Assembly: GCA_011391075.1 (NCBI GenBank)
Contig: JAABRF010000017.1
Span: forward strand, 1-36,628
Reading direction: 5' to 3'
Source: Flavobacteriia bacterium
Lineage (GTDB): Bacteria; Bacteroidota; Bacteroidia; Flavobacteriales; Flavobacteriaceae
DNA length: 36,628 nucleotides
Shown: piece after piece, positions 15,455 to 23,766 of the stretch
How the letters are laid out: every line of letters begins with the position of its first letter
Position numbering within the stretch: position 1 is the first letter of the stretch
The notes under the pieces: model-generated
What the model saw: the letters and a program-made list of their open reading frames with translations, nothing else
What the model was told of the DNA's origin: nothing
The model's database searches: none
Program-made: the position numbers and the translations under genes

Positions 15455-15895
15455 TTATTTGCTATTTTCCATTTTTTCTTGACGTTTTTCTTTGAATGCT
15501 GCTCTTTCTTTTTCAAGATGTTCCTCTCTTAATGCCTTCCATTTTTCGTACTGTACTGGAGTTAAAATTTTCTTCATTTCTTCTTGGTGTTGAAGCGCTT
15601 TATCCAATCTTTCATTTTTCATTTCAAACAATTCGTCATCGGTAGGTTTATCCAATCCATCCGTTTTCATCTCTTTTCTTTCTGCTCGCATGGATGCTCT
15701 TTCTTGAGCTAGCTTGAGTTCTAATGCCTCAACCTCTATCATTTGTCTGTCATTTAAATCCAATTGTAATCCCAATTCTTTAGTTCTTAATTGAGCTTCT
15801 TGTTCGGGAGTAAAATCCGGTTTGTCGTTTTTTTCATGTTGCGCAAATGTTGATACTCCAATCAATAATAATAGTGATAATGCTAATTTTCTCAT
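15455..15895 (-). CDS. Small periplasmic Spy/CpxP-like protein
   Basis: 146-aa exported protein. A clear signal peptide ends after TFA (about residue 18). The mature part is almost entirely charged helix (Glu/Lys/Arg-rich, Met-rich), with FTPEQEAQL near residue 28 and LTPVQYEKW near 112. These LTxxQ-like repeats are the pattern of the Spy/CpxP family of periplasmic chaperone-like or stress-sensing proteins. The family match is by pattern, not strong identity. It is transcribed alone toward the shared terminator, with a TATATTTG element about 65 bases upstream of the ATG. A stress-induced envelope role is inferred. Confidence 0.65.
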   Translation of the reverse strand: MRKLALSLLLLIGVSTFAQHEKNDKPDFTPEQEAQLRTKELGLQLDLNDRQMIEVEALELKLAQERASMRAERKEMKTDGLDKPTDDELFEMKNERLDKALQHQEEMKKILTPVQYEKWKALREEHLEKERAAFKEKRQEKMENSK

Positions 15896-15960
15896 TTTTA
15901 TACTTTAGTTTAAGTTGTTAATTGCCTTTAGACCACATTGGCTTTTTAAGGTTTAATTTA

Positions 15961-15968
15961 CAAATATA
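15961..15968 (-). promoter_or_regulatory. -7 element of the Spy-like gene
   Basis: On the minus strand this reads TATATTTG, a full match to TAnnTTTG, about 65 bases before the ATG at 15895. No -33 match found. Confidence 0.45.
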
Positions 15969-15983
15969 TAAAATTTGAAATAA

Positions 15984-16484
15984 TTAGTAAAAATCTGACC
16001 AATATTTCCATGTAATTTTTACAAACCATATCAAATATCCAAATGTAAGTACCAATTTTAAAAATGTTGATCCAACAAAACCAATAAAAGAACCAAATGC
16101 AGCCTTGGTTGCCCGATTGGTGTCTTTTGAATCATATAACATTTCACCAATAAATGCTCCAACTACAGAGCCTATTAAAAAGCCCAATGGTATGGGAATT
16201 AAAAAACCAACAACCAAACCGATAGTAGTTCCCCACATTCCGTATTTTGTGCCTCCAAATTTTTTAGTCCCAATAGCCGGTACTACGTAATCTAGAATGG
16301 AAACGAGAATAGCCAGAAATAAGGTAATTCCTATCACCCAGTAATCCATTGGAACAGCTTTAGTCAAATACAACAGTAATAGTCCTACCCATCCGATTGG
16401 TGGACCGGGAATTACGGGTAATACGGAACCGACAATTCCAATTAAAACAAATGCTAATCCGATAATTAATAAAAAAATATCCAT
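15984..16484 (-). CDS. DUF456 family membrane protein
   Basis: 166-aa integral membrane protein of the DUF456 family, function unknown. The whole chain is hydrophobic helices with Gly-rich turns: an N-terminal helix, the family block VIPGPPIGWVGLLLLYL (about 24-40), a second pair around 50-65, a Gly/Pro-rich hairpin (about 84-115) containing PIPLGFLIGSVVGAFIGE, and a C-terminal helix near 130-155. The Gly-rich repeats resemble glycine-zipper packing. It is a single gene between its own upstream -7 element and the Spy-like gene. No functional neighbour points to a role. Confidence 0.85.
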   Translation of the reverse strand: MDIFLLIIGLAFVLIGIVGSVLPVIPGPPIGWVGLLLLYLTKAVPMDYWVIGITLFLAILVSILDYVVPAIGTKKFGGTKYGMWGTTIGLVVGFLIPIPLGFLIGSVVGAFIGEMLYDSKDTNRATKAAFGSFIGFVGSTFLKLVLTFGYLIWFVKITWKYWSDFY

Positions 16485-16546
16485 AGTTTAAAATCAGAAA
16501 ATTAAAATAACATCATTTCGATTTGTTAAAATATAAAACCAAATTC

Positions 16547-16554
16547 CAAATATA
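16547..16554 (-). promoter_or_regulatory. -7 element of the DUF456 gene
   Basis: Minus strand TATATTTG, a full TAnnTTTG match, about 60 bases upstream of the ATG at 16484. Confidence 0.45.
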
Positions 16555-16598
16555 TAATTTCAAATTGAGGAGTTATCTAAATCATCAAATCAATATAC

Positions 16599-18194
16599 TT
16601 ATTTCCTTTCTTTAACAAAAAATCCTACCAAAAAGAAAAGTCCTGCAACCAAAGCTGCAATACGGGCAATATAATCTCCGTATTTTGTGTAAAAAGTTAT
16701 GTGATCATTGGCCAATATCTCACCTTTCAACGCGCCTTGTGTTTCATAGGGTAGTGTTTGTAGAATTTCTCCTTTCTGATTGATAAAAGCAGAAATCCCT
16801 GAATTGGCACTTCTAGCTATAGCCCTACGATGCTCGATGGCTCTCAGTTTGGCATAACTCAATAATTGCTTGTGTCCTTGTGTTTTTCCCCACCAACTAT
16901 CGTTGGTTATTATTGCTAAAAAATTGGCTCCTTTTTGCACGTATTTTCCAACATGTTCGCCATAAATTGATTCGTAGCAAATAATGGGTGCAGCATTTAA
17001 TTCCATTTGAGGATGCTTAAAATTATTGGGGGATTTTTGAGGTGTTAAAGTTGAAATACTTCCACCTAAATCTATCATAGCATTTCCCAGTAAAGGTTCC
17101 AATACACTTCTAAAAGGAAAATGTTCAACACCTACTACCAATTTGGATTTGTAATAGATGTCTGGGTTTTGATTCAAGGTAACATAAATGGCGGCATTGT
17201 AACTCTCATACCAAGCCAAATCGGAATCTATAAATCGATTACCTGTTGGCGTTTTGGGAATTGAAGCAGGATAAATATTATAAGAGTCAATCCCTGTTAA
17301 AAAGGTTGCATTTGGATGAAGCATTTCAAATTGAAGGATTTTTTGAAATGCATTGGTTTTTAAAAAATCTTCATAAGTGATTCTATTTGAAAAAACAGTT
17401 TCAGGAGCCAAAACATAACTTACTTCCGCATCCATTTGAGGCTCGGCTAATGTTAAAAGTTCATGAGCTATTTCTTCGTGTGAACGATGGTATTTCTCGG
17501 TATACGGATCAGTATTGGGTTGGATTACTACAGCTTTCATAGCCATTCCATTTTCCGTATAGGTATAATAACGATACATTGAAATAAATATGCCCAAAAC
17601 AACAATACTGGTTGCCAAAATAGCTTTTTGATACAATATTTTTTTGGAGCCATGTTTACTAAAATGCATCCAACCGGTATAAATCAGCATATTTACCAAT
17701 AAAATCCAAAGACTTCCTCCAAAAATACCGGTTATTTCATACCATTGAATCCATTGTATTTGTTCGGAAAAGACATTCCCCAATGTCAGCCATGGCCATG
17801 AAAAATCCCAATTGTGGTGAAATTTTTCGAATGCAATCCAAAATGCTGCTAAAAATATCAAACTAAATCGCATGGATTTTCGACGAGCTATCCAATGATA
17901 AAATTGGAAAACCATACTCATGAGCCATGAATTAACTAATATTGCGAATACTGAACCAAAAGAAGTGGCATTCCAAATCCACCAAGTGGTTATGACATTC
18001 CAAATTAAAAAAGTCAAATAGGAAATTGAAAAAGTATACCAACCTTTTCTTTTTGAATTGGAATTTCTAACTTGATTTTCTGCCAGTAATAAGGGTACAA
18101 AAGCTATGAAAATCAATAGACTGAATCCATACGTGGGCCATGATAATGCTAGAAGCAAACCCGAAACGACAGCCCATAAGTAGTTTTTATACAT
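16599..18194 (-). CDS. lnt: Apolipoprotein N-acyltransferase
   Basis: 531-aa Lnt, which adds the third acyl chain to the N-terminal Cys of lipoproteins in the inner membrane. The N-terminal part (1-210) has six or so membrane helices. The carbon-nitrogen hydrolase domain (about 218-490) shows the catalytic triad: Glu265 in VLAPETVF, Lys349 in IYYKSKL and Cys406 in IICYESIYG. NDSWWG at 431-436 is also typical. A last helix (about 512-527) anchors the C-terminus. It serves lipoproteins such as GldK and the LysM hydrolase of this window. It is 115 bases from the DUF456 gene and probably has its own promoter at 18223. Confidence 0.94.
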   Translation of the reverse strand: MYKNYLWAVVSGLLLALSWPTYGFSLLIFIAFVPLLLAENQVRNSNSKRKGWYTFSISYLTFLIWNVITTWWIWNATSFGSVFAILVNSWLMSMVFQFYHWIARRKSMRFSLIFLAAFWIAFEKFHHNWDFSWPWLTLGNVFSEQIQWIQWYEITGIFGGSLWILLVNMLIYTGWMHFSKHGSKKILYQKAILATSIVVLGIFISMYRYYTYTENGMAMKAVVIQPNTDPYTEKYHRSHEEIAHELLTLAEPQMDAEVSYVLAPETVFSNRITYEDFLKTNAFQKILQFEMLHPNATFLTGIDSYNIYPASIPKTPTGNRFIDSDLAWYESYNAAIYVTLNQNPDIYYKSKLVVGVEHFPFRSVLEPLLGNAMIDLGGSISTLTPQKSPNNFKHPQMELNAAPIICYESIYGEHVGKYVQKGANFLAIITNDSWWGKTQGHKQLLSYAKLRAIEHRRAIARSANSGISAFINQKGEILQTLPYETQGALKGEILANDHITFYTKYGDYIARIAALVAGLFFLVGFFVKERK

Positions 18195-18222
18195 GTGAAT
18201 AGAATCTCATTTGAAAGATTTT

Positions 18223-18230
18223 CAAAAATA
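18223..18230 (-). promoter_or_regulatory. -7 element of lnt
   Basis: Minus strand TATTTTTG, a full TAnnTTTG match, about 28 bases ahead of the ATG at 18194. Confidence 0.45.
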
Positions 18231-18287
18231 GCAATATTTTAGGAATCATGCAGTTAATTCATAATGAGCAATTTATTAATTTATAGG

Positions 18288-19364
18288 TTATCTAAATGCT
18301 TCAAAATCAACTTTTACGGAAAAGATATGGCTATACAGCGCATTCCCAACACTGGCGATATTCGTCAAAGCATAATCCACTTGGATGCCATTATAATTAA
18401 AACCTACACCAATATTAGGCTGAAAACTGAGATTTTTACTTTCGTCAAATTGGGTTTCTTGTTGAATATTATTCAATCCACCTCTCAGAAAAACCATATC
18501 CAAATAATCAGCTTCAAATCCAAAAGCTGGTTCCACGCTAACCCATTTACTACTGATGATGTCATTGGTTTGGGTAAAACGCAAATTTATATCCAATGCT
18601 GTGTGTAATCCAATATCTCTGGTTATCTCCCAATCTTTTCCAATACCTAATTGTGCTTTGGGAATTGTAATTTCCGTTGTCTCTGGCAATTCCTGATTTT
18701 GATCGGGAATAGCAGCTTGAATATTGGCAAATTCATCTTCATTGATACTCCAAACATTAAATGTGGTAGTTATGTCTCTGAGCATCACTCCATAATGCCA
18801 TGAATCCTGATGTAATTGCCAACCTGCATCCATACCAAAACCAAAGGATGTAGCAAATTTTCCAATACGACGATGTATGACTTTGGCATTTACACCCCAA
18901 CTGTACTCTTTCGAAAATGGTTTGCGTGCATAACTAAATTGCAAAGCATAATCTGCAGCAGAAAATAAATTTATATTGTCATAATTTATATTTCCTTCAC
19001 TGTCAATGAGTTCGGTTGTGTCTAAAATATCATCAACCCCAAAACGAATCAAACTCAATCCTATAACCGAATACTTATCTATAGGCATCGCAAAACCAAT
19101 ATAATCGTATTGAGCAATATTGGCAAAATAGGCTGCATGCATCAAGCCTAATTGGTAATCTTCTATTCCTGCCAATCCTGCCGGATTCCAATATCCCGAA
19201 GTCACATCATTAACTTTACTAACAACAGAGTTACCCATACCCATAGCACCAGCATCCACTCCGATGTTGAGAAACTCATTGGAATACTTGCGTGAACTTT
19301 GAGCCCAACCCGATATTACAATGCTAATTGATAAGATGATAACTTTAAAATATTGCTGATTCAC
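18288..19364 (-). CDS. PorV/PorQ family outer-membrane protein
   Basis: 358-aa exported protein with a signal peptide ending after GWA (about residue 21). The N-terminus of the mature part, FLNIGVDAGAMGMGNSVVS followed by SGYWNPAGLAG, is the hallmark of the PorV/PorQ (FadL-like beta-barrel) family. The remainder alternates strands with aromatic ends, as in a 14-strand barrel. PorV and PorQ themselves are T9SS accessory barrels at the outer membrane; this member may be a paralogue with another role. The start codon is GTG: an in-frame stop lies shortly upstream and no ATG could preserve the signal peptide. It lies 93 bases upstream of lnt and is divergent from bshC. Confidence 0.82.
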   Translation of the reverse strand: MNQQYFKVIILSISIVISGWAQSSRKYSNEFLNIGVDAGAMGMGNSVVSKVNDVTSGYWNPAGLAGIEDYQLGLMHAAYFANIAQYDYIGFAMPIDKYSVIGLSLIRFGVDDILDTTELIDSEGNINYDNINLFSAADYALQFSYARKPFSKEYSWGVNAKVIHRRIGKFATSFGFGMDAGWQLHQDSWHYGVMLRDITTTFNVWSINEDEFANIQAAIPDQNQELPETTEITIPKAQLGIGKDWEITRDIGLHTALDINLRFTQTNDIISSKWVSVEPAFGFEADYLDMVFLRGGLNNIQQETQFDESKNLSFQPNIGVGFNYNGIQVDYALTNIASVGNALYSHIFSVKVDFEAFR

Positions 19365-19418
19365 TGATGTATATTTTTTCTAATCAATATTGTCGAAACG
19401 AAAATACAAATTACTTTT

Positions 19419-19426
19419 CAAATATA
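19419..19426 (-). promoter_or_regulatory. -7 element of the PorV/PorQ-family gene
   Basis: Minus strand TATATTTG, full TAnnTTTG match, about 55 bases upstream of the GTG start. It is arranged back to back with the bshC element at 19483. Confidence 0.5.
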
Positions 19427-19482
19427 ACTCTGTTTTAAAACACTTATTGTGTCAGAAATAGATTCAATTTATTATTTTTATG

Positions 19483-19490
19483 TAGGTTTG
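19483..19490 (+). promoter_or_regulatory. -7 element of bshC
   Basis: TAGGTTTG matches TAnnTTTG and is 20 bases before the TTG start at 19511. Its closeness supports that start codon. No -33 match at the usual distance. Confidence 0.5.
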
Positions 19491-19510
19491 CACAACTTAA
19501 TATCAATGAT

Positions 19511-21121
19511 TTGGATACCCGACTAAAATTTCAAAATCTTCATTTTTTTTCAAAATTGGTAAAAGCTTATTTGAATCAAAACGAGCTTATTTTTTCACTA
19601 TATAATTTATTTCCAACTCTTGAAAATTTTCCAAAAGTAATTGAATTCAAGTCCAAACAAGCTATAGATCGTGATAATTTGGTTCAAGTATTGAATACTC
19701 AATATGCTTCCATTACAGATGCAGGTCTTACCCTTCAAAATATTGAAAAACTTAGACTAGACAATACATTTACAATTACAACCGGACACCAACTCAATTT
19801 ATTCTCAGGACCTCTTTATTTTATTTACAAGATTGTTTCTACAATCAAATTGACACATCAACTTCAACTTCAATATCCCAATTTTAACTTTGTACCTGTT
19901 TATTGGATGGCAACAGAAGATCACGATTGGGATGAAATCAATCATTTTAATATCAAAGATTCACATCAAATAAAATGGAATAATGATGTTGATTTTGCAG
20001 TCGGAACGGTTCATACCGATGGTTTGAGAAATATAATGGAGGAATTGAAACCTATATGGAATTCAGATGACTTTGGTTCTGAACTTTTAAATATGTTTGA
20101 AGCAGCTTATTTAAAAGGATATTCCTTATCTGATGCTACTCGAGTATTGGTACATCAACTTTTTAGTCAATATGGTTTAGTCATTTTGGATGCGCAAGAT
20201 CGGTTGTTGAAAAAGAGTTTTATTCCGATCATGAAACAGGAAATGGATCAGCAGGTTGTTTTTAAAGATGTTATCCAAACCAACCAATTTCTCAAAGAAA
20301 ATGCTTTTGAAACGCAAGTAAATCCTCGTGAAATCAATTTTTTTTATTTGACCCAAAATGCACGTCAACGCATTCTTAAAGAAGCTGATTTATTTAAAGT
20401 AAACCATACTGATATTGTTTTTACAACTCAAGAAATGGAAATTGAATTGGAATCTCATCCTGAAAGATTTAGTCCCAATGTATTGATGCGACCTTTATAC
20501 CAAGAAAGTATTTTACCCAATTTGGCTTATATAGGTGGTGGTGGTGAAATCAACTATTGGTTACAACTCAAAGGAGTTTTTGATACATTTCAAATCCCAT
20601 TTCCAATGTTGGTTCTACGAAATTCAGCACTTTGGGTCACTGAAAAACAAATTAGAAAGTGGGAAAAATTAGGTTTATCTACAACCGATATGTTATCTCA
20701 TTCTCAAGAGATAGCCAATCTAATCATCAATCAGAATGAACCTCAGAATAAACCTGATTTCCAGGAACTTGAAAATGATTTGAAGCAATTGATAAATCCC
20801 ATTGAAAATTGGGCTGTTCATGTTGATCCTACTTTAATTCCAGGGATTAAAGGAACATTGCAAAAACAACTCAATGAATGGGCGCATTGGGAACAAAAAT
20901 TACAAAGATCCTTAAAGAAAAAAAATAGTGACGCATTGGAAAGAGCTGAAATAATTAGAGCCGAACTATATCCAAATGATTCCCTACAAGAACGCTTCCT
21001 CAATTTTAGCGTTTTCTACAAGGATATGGGAGGTGCGTTTATCCGACAACTTTGGAACGAGTTTGATCCATTGGCCTTCGAATTTAAAATTTTGAAACTT
21101 CCTAATTCACAAAAATTCTAA
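19511..21121 (+). CDS. bshC: Bacillithiol biosynthesis cysteine-adding enzyme BshC
   Basis: 536-aa BshC, the last enzyme of bacillithiol synthesis, which joins cysteine to glucosaminyl-malate. Family blocks are clear: TITTGHQLNLFSGPLYFIYKI (about residues 92-112, shown by TGHQ and GPLY), PVYWMATEDHDWDEI (about 135-149), RPLYQESILPNLAYIGGGGEINYWLQLK (about 328-355) and a C-terminal helical coiled coil (about 430-510). Full length for the family. The frame has no ATG upstream before a stop, so TTG at 19511 is the best start; it gives the expected N-terminus ending in FFSKLVKAYLN. bshA and bshB are not in the window. Its stop codon directly touches that of the converging T9SS cargo gene. Confidence 0.93.
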   Translation: MDTRLKFQNLHFFSKLVKAYLNQNELIFSLYNLFPTLENFPKVIEFKSKQAIDRDNLVQVLNTQYASITDAGLTLQNIEKLRLDNTFTITTGHQLNLFSGPLYFIYKIVSTIKLTHQLQLQYPNFNFVPVYWMATEDHDWDEINHFNIKDSHQIKWNNDVDFAVGTVHTDGLRNIMEELKPIWNSDDFGSELLNMFEAAYLKGYSLSDATRVLVHQLFSQYGLVILDAQDRLLKKSFIPIMKQEMDQQVVFKDVIQTNQFLKENAFETQVNPREINFFYLTQNARQRILKEADLFKVNHTDIVFTTQEMEIELESHPERFSPNVLMRPLYQESILPNLAYIGGGGEINYWLQLKGVFDTFQIPFPMLVLRNSALWVTEKQIRKWEKLGLSTTDMLSHSQEIANLIINQNEPQNKPDFQELENDLKQLINPIENWAVHVDPTLIPGIKGTLQKQLNEWAHWEQKLQRSLKKKNSDALERAEIIRAELYPNDSLQERFLNFSVFYKDMGGAFIRQLWNEFDPLAFEFKILKLPNSQKF

Positions 21122-23530
21122 CTAAAATTTCATGAGTGTTTTTCTGTAAACCCCTTGTTGATCGGAAAGCTCGATTATATAAAATCCCGGTTTCCAATCG
21201 ATCGTTGAAATCTGAAAGTTTTCATCTTTATTGGGAATTGTGAAATTTTGTAATTCCTTGCCTTCATATGAAAAAATTCTTACATCCATTTGATTTTTAA
21301 TACCTGAAAAAAACAAAAATTCATTGATTGGATTGGGATAAACTAAGATTTCATTATCGTTTACACCTTCTTGGGCTAAAGCATTTGTTCCGGTAAAACT
21401 GATACTGGTTACAACCGATTCGTCATTGATACCTCCATTTACATAGTTTGTATGACGTCCACTATGTTGCAAATCTACTGTTAGAATACCTCCTACAAAA
21501 GTAGACAAATCTTCATTTATTGTAATATACGGGTCACTATTATGCGTTGTGGCTTGATAACTTGGTCCCAGTTGTACTCCATTAATTAAAATTCTAAACC
21601 AAGAAGTTTGAGGGGTATAATACTGCGACATCTTAAACTGTAAATTCATCATCAAAGCAGTCAAATCAACGGCATTCACTCTAAATTTCAAACCTGAAAT
21701 AAAATCTTTATTGTCATGCCATGCTTGATATTCTGTTGTTGCATTTGTCCCAACCCAATTTTTATTGGCATATTTTTGATGTAAACTGATATAGTTGTAT
21801 ACCGTATTTAAATATATATCAGAAGACACATTGTAGATGGGCGCAAAAAACGAACTAAAAAAATTGTTGTTGAAAGGTTCCGAGTAAGGTATGGTGATCA
21901 ATTGAGGTAATGTTGAAATAAAATATTCTTTCCATGCTGAGTGCATATTACCACATTTGGTTCTGATATATACCCGATAAGCCGTAGCAACTTGAAGAGA
22001 ATCAATCGTATAGGGTAGGGTCACTTGAATCCAATTATTATCGCTTAATTCCGTATTTTGTGGAACAATGGCCAACTCACATAAGGTATTGCCATTCAAA
22101 ACGTCAATATGTATGGAATTTTCAGTGCTTGTTAATTGATAATCATTTGAGTTGATGAGGCAAGTTGCTTCTTTCAATTGAATATCATCAACGTATGCAG
22201 TTCTAATCAAATTTGTTCCTGAAAATTTACTGATGTGTTCCATCTCCAAAGTAATGGTTTGACCAATATATTCAGTTAAATCTAATACAATGGTCTCAAA
22301 ATCCAAATCTCCATTTATTTCACTTGTAAAAGTCCAAGTCTTTACTAACCCATTAATTTTAACTCTAAAATAACTTTCAACTTTTTGTTTAAGTTTAAAA
22401 CTAAAAATGGGCTGAGTGGGATTGTTGGTTAGGTCAATGATAAATTGTACTTTACTTAAGAATTCTGTATTAGAATTCCATATATCTGAACTAGACCATA
22501 TATTTGATTGTACTGCATCTAAAGCACCTCTGAACAGCATTCCATTATTTGTTCCATCCGCAGCAGCTATGTTAGAGACATAAGCTTGACCCAAATATCC
22601 AATTTTCATATGATAGTTACGCTCATTGTTTCCATCAAAATCTATAATAGTCGGGATTGAAATTACATTGGGTTTGGTGTCAAAATAAGTGCTTGCCAAT
22701 CGTGGTGAATATGTGTCACAATCTGTTTTAACAACAAGGATATAATGTTCAGCAGGTGTTAAGTTGGTTATATTTATAACATTTCCATTAACTGAAGAAA
22801 ATACGTCAGGTTGGGGAGTGTTTTGAACATAAGGAAGAAAGTGATAGGATGTTACAGCAGGATTGGGTGTCATATTTGCAGTGGCAGTCGTTTGGGTAAT
22901 ATTCGTAACATTGCCCGTAAAACCTGCTTGAATGCATCTTACCAAATTGCCTTTAAATTCGGTTTTAGGATATGAATTTTCATATAGAGTTCCTCCGCCT
23001 CCCGGATTTCCCCACATGGAAATTTTACTTCGAGTTGGTGCATTGTTAAAATTCTCAACCCCATAAAAACCAGTTAGAGCACTTGAGGTGTATCCAATGC
23101 CAACTTCCTGTACATCAATAACTAAATTTTGAATACCATCATAATAAAAAGGGGTATTAAAAGGAATGATGATATCTGTAGCATTGCTAGAAAAAGTGCC
23201 ATTGAAAACTTCTGTTAAGCCGGTTGTAATAAATGGATCACCCAATTGAAACTCATCCACATCTGTCATTCCAATTTTAACAATCCATTCGGCAGAATTT
23301 GTAAAATTGCTGTTAGAAAAAGCAGTTGTATATCTGATTTCATTTATGCTTCCTCCAAATTGCAATTGATCGGGATAATATAGGGTTTGTGAATGTGAAA
23401 ATTCCTGTTGTGGTACTATGGGTTGATTGGTGAAATCTAAATTAGCGCCAATACTGATATTGGTTACGGTTTCAGTTTGAGCCCATATGTAGTTACTAAG
23501 AAATATTATAATTGGAAATAGTTTTCTCAT
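21122..23530 (-). CDS. T9SS type A sorting-domain protein (802 aa)
   Basis: Secreted or surface protein. A signal peptide ends after WAQ (about residue 18). The C-terminus (about 725-802) is a type A T9SS sorting domain: VYPNPINEFLFF, then FSYEGKEL and a final GFYIIELSDQQGVYRKTLMKF-like strand set ending in Lys-Phe. Between them are a fibronectin III-like segment (about 205-290), two jelly-roll-like repeats with similar SFRV/WFRILINGV strands (about 300-455 and 545-715) and a second Fn3-like stretch (about 460-540). No catalytic motif was recognised, so an adhesin or matrix role is more likely than an enzyme. It converges on bshC with no spacer. Confidence 0.85.
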   Translation of the reverse strand: MRKLFPIIIFLSNYIWAQTETVTNISIGANLDFTNQPIVPQQEFSHSQTLYYPDQLQFGGSINEIRYTTAFSNSNFTNSAEWIVKIGMTDVDEFQLGDPFITTGLTEVFNGTFSSNATDIIIPFNTPFYYDGIQNLVIDVQEVGIGYTSSALTGFYGVENFNNAPTRSKISMWGNPGGGGTLYENSYPKTEFKGNLVRCIQAGFTGNVTNITQTTATANMTPNPAVTSYHFLPYVQNTPQPDVFSSVNGNVINITNLTPAEHYILVVKTDCDTYSPRLASTYFDTKPNVISIPTIIDFDGNNERNYHMKIGYLGQAYVSNIAAADGTNNGMLFRGALDAVQSNIWSSSDIWNSNTEFLSKVQFIIDLTNNPTQPIFSFKLKQKVESYFRVKINGLVKTWTFTSEINGDLDFETIVLDLTEYIGQTITLEMEHISKFSGTNLIRTAYVDDIQLKEATCLINSNDYQLTSTENSIHIDVLNGNTLCELAIVPQNTELSDNNWIQVTLPYTIDSLQVATAYRVYIRTKCGNMHSAWKEYFISTLPQLITIPYSEPFNNNFFSSFFAPIYNVSSDIYLNTVYNYISLHQKYANKNWVGTNATTEYQAWHDNKDFISGLKFRVNAVDLTALMMNLQFKMSQYYTPQTSWFRILINGVQLGPSYQATTHNSDPYITINEDLSTFVGGILTVDLQHSGRHTNYVNGGINDESVVTSISFTGTNALAQEGVNDNEILVYPNPINEFLFFSGIKNQMDVRIFSYEGKELQNFTIPNKDENFQISTIDWKPGFYIIELSDQQGVYRKTLMKF

Positions 23531-23611
23531 GTTACTATTTTATAAAAAAATAAGCGTGTTTCTGTTTCACAGTTTGTTTAATTAAAATTAAAAAAATCTG
23601 TGTCTTGCATG

Positions 23612-23619
23612 CAAATATA
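23612..23619 (-). promoter_or_regulatory. -7 element of the 802-aa T9SS cargo gene
   Basis: Minus strand TATATTTG followed by CA, a full TAnnTTTG match, about 80 bases upstream of the ATG at 23530. Confidence 0.5.
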
Positions 23620-23740
23620 ATTTATAATCGATTTATTAAGTTCATTAGGTTAAATTTTTTAAAGAAACATTAATAATGTTTATTAATCTTCCAACTTATT
23701 TATTCTTTGTTTATTTTTCGTGAGCATGGGCAATATTTTG

Positions 23741-23748
23741 TAAATTTG
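23741..23748 (+). promoter_or_regulatory. -7 element of the AspT-type transporter gene
   Basis: TAAATTTG followed by CC, full TAnnTTTG match, 18 bases ahead of the ATG at 23767. Confidence 0.55.
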
Positions 23749-23766
23749 CCAATTAATTCTTGAAAT

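Larger units (their letters stand above)
23531..23766. other. Divergent promoter region, no gene
   Basis: 236-base AT-rich gap between the 802-aa cargo gene (-) and the AspT-type transporter gene (+). It holds two oppositely facing -7 elements and no ORF or hairpin of note. Confidence 0.6.

Noticed and set aside
19440-19452. ACAC-TTATT-GTGT inverted repeat between divergent promoters as operator
   Set aside because: Arms of only four bases are expected by chance in AT-rich DNA.
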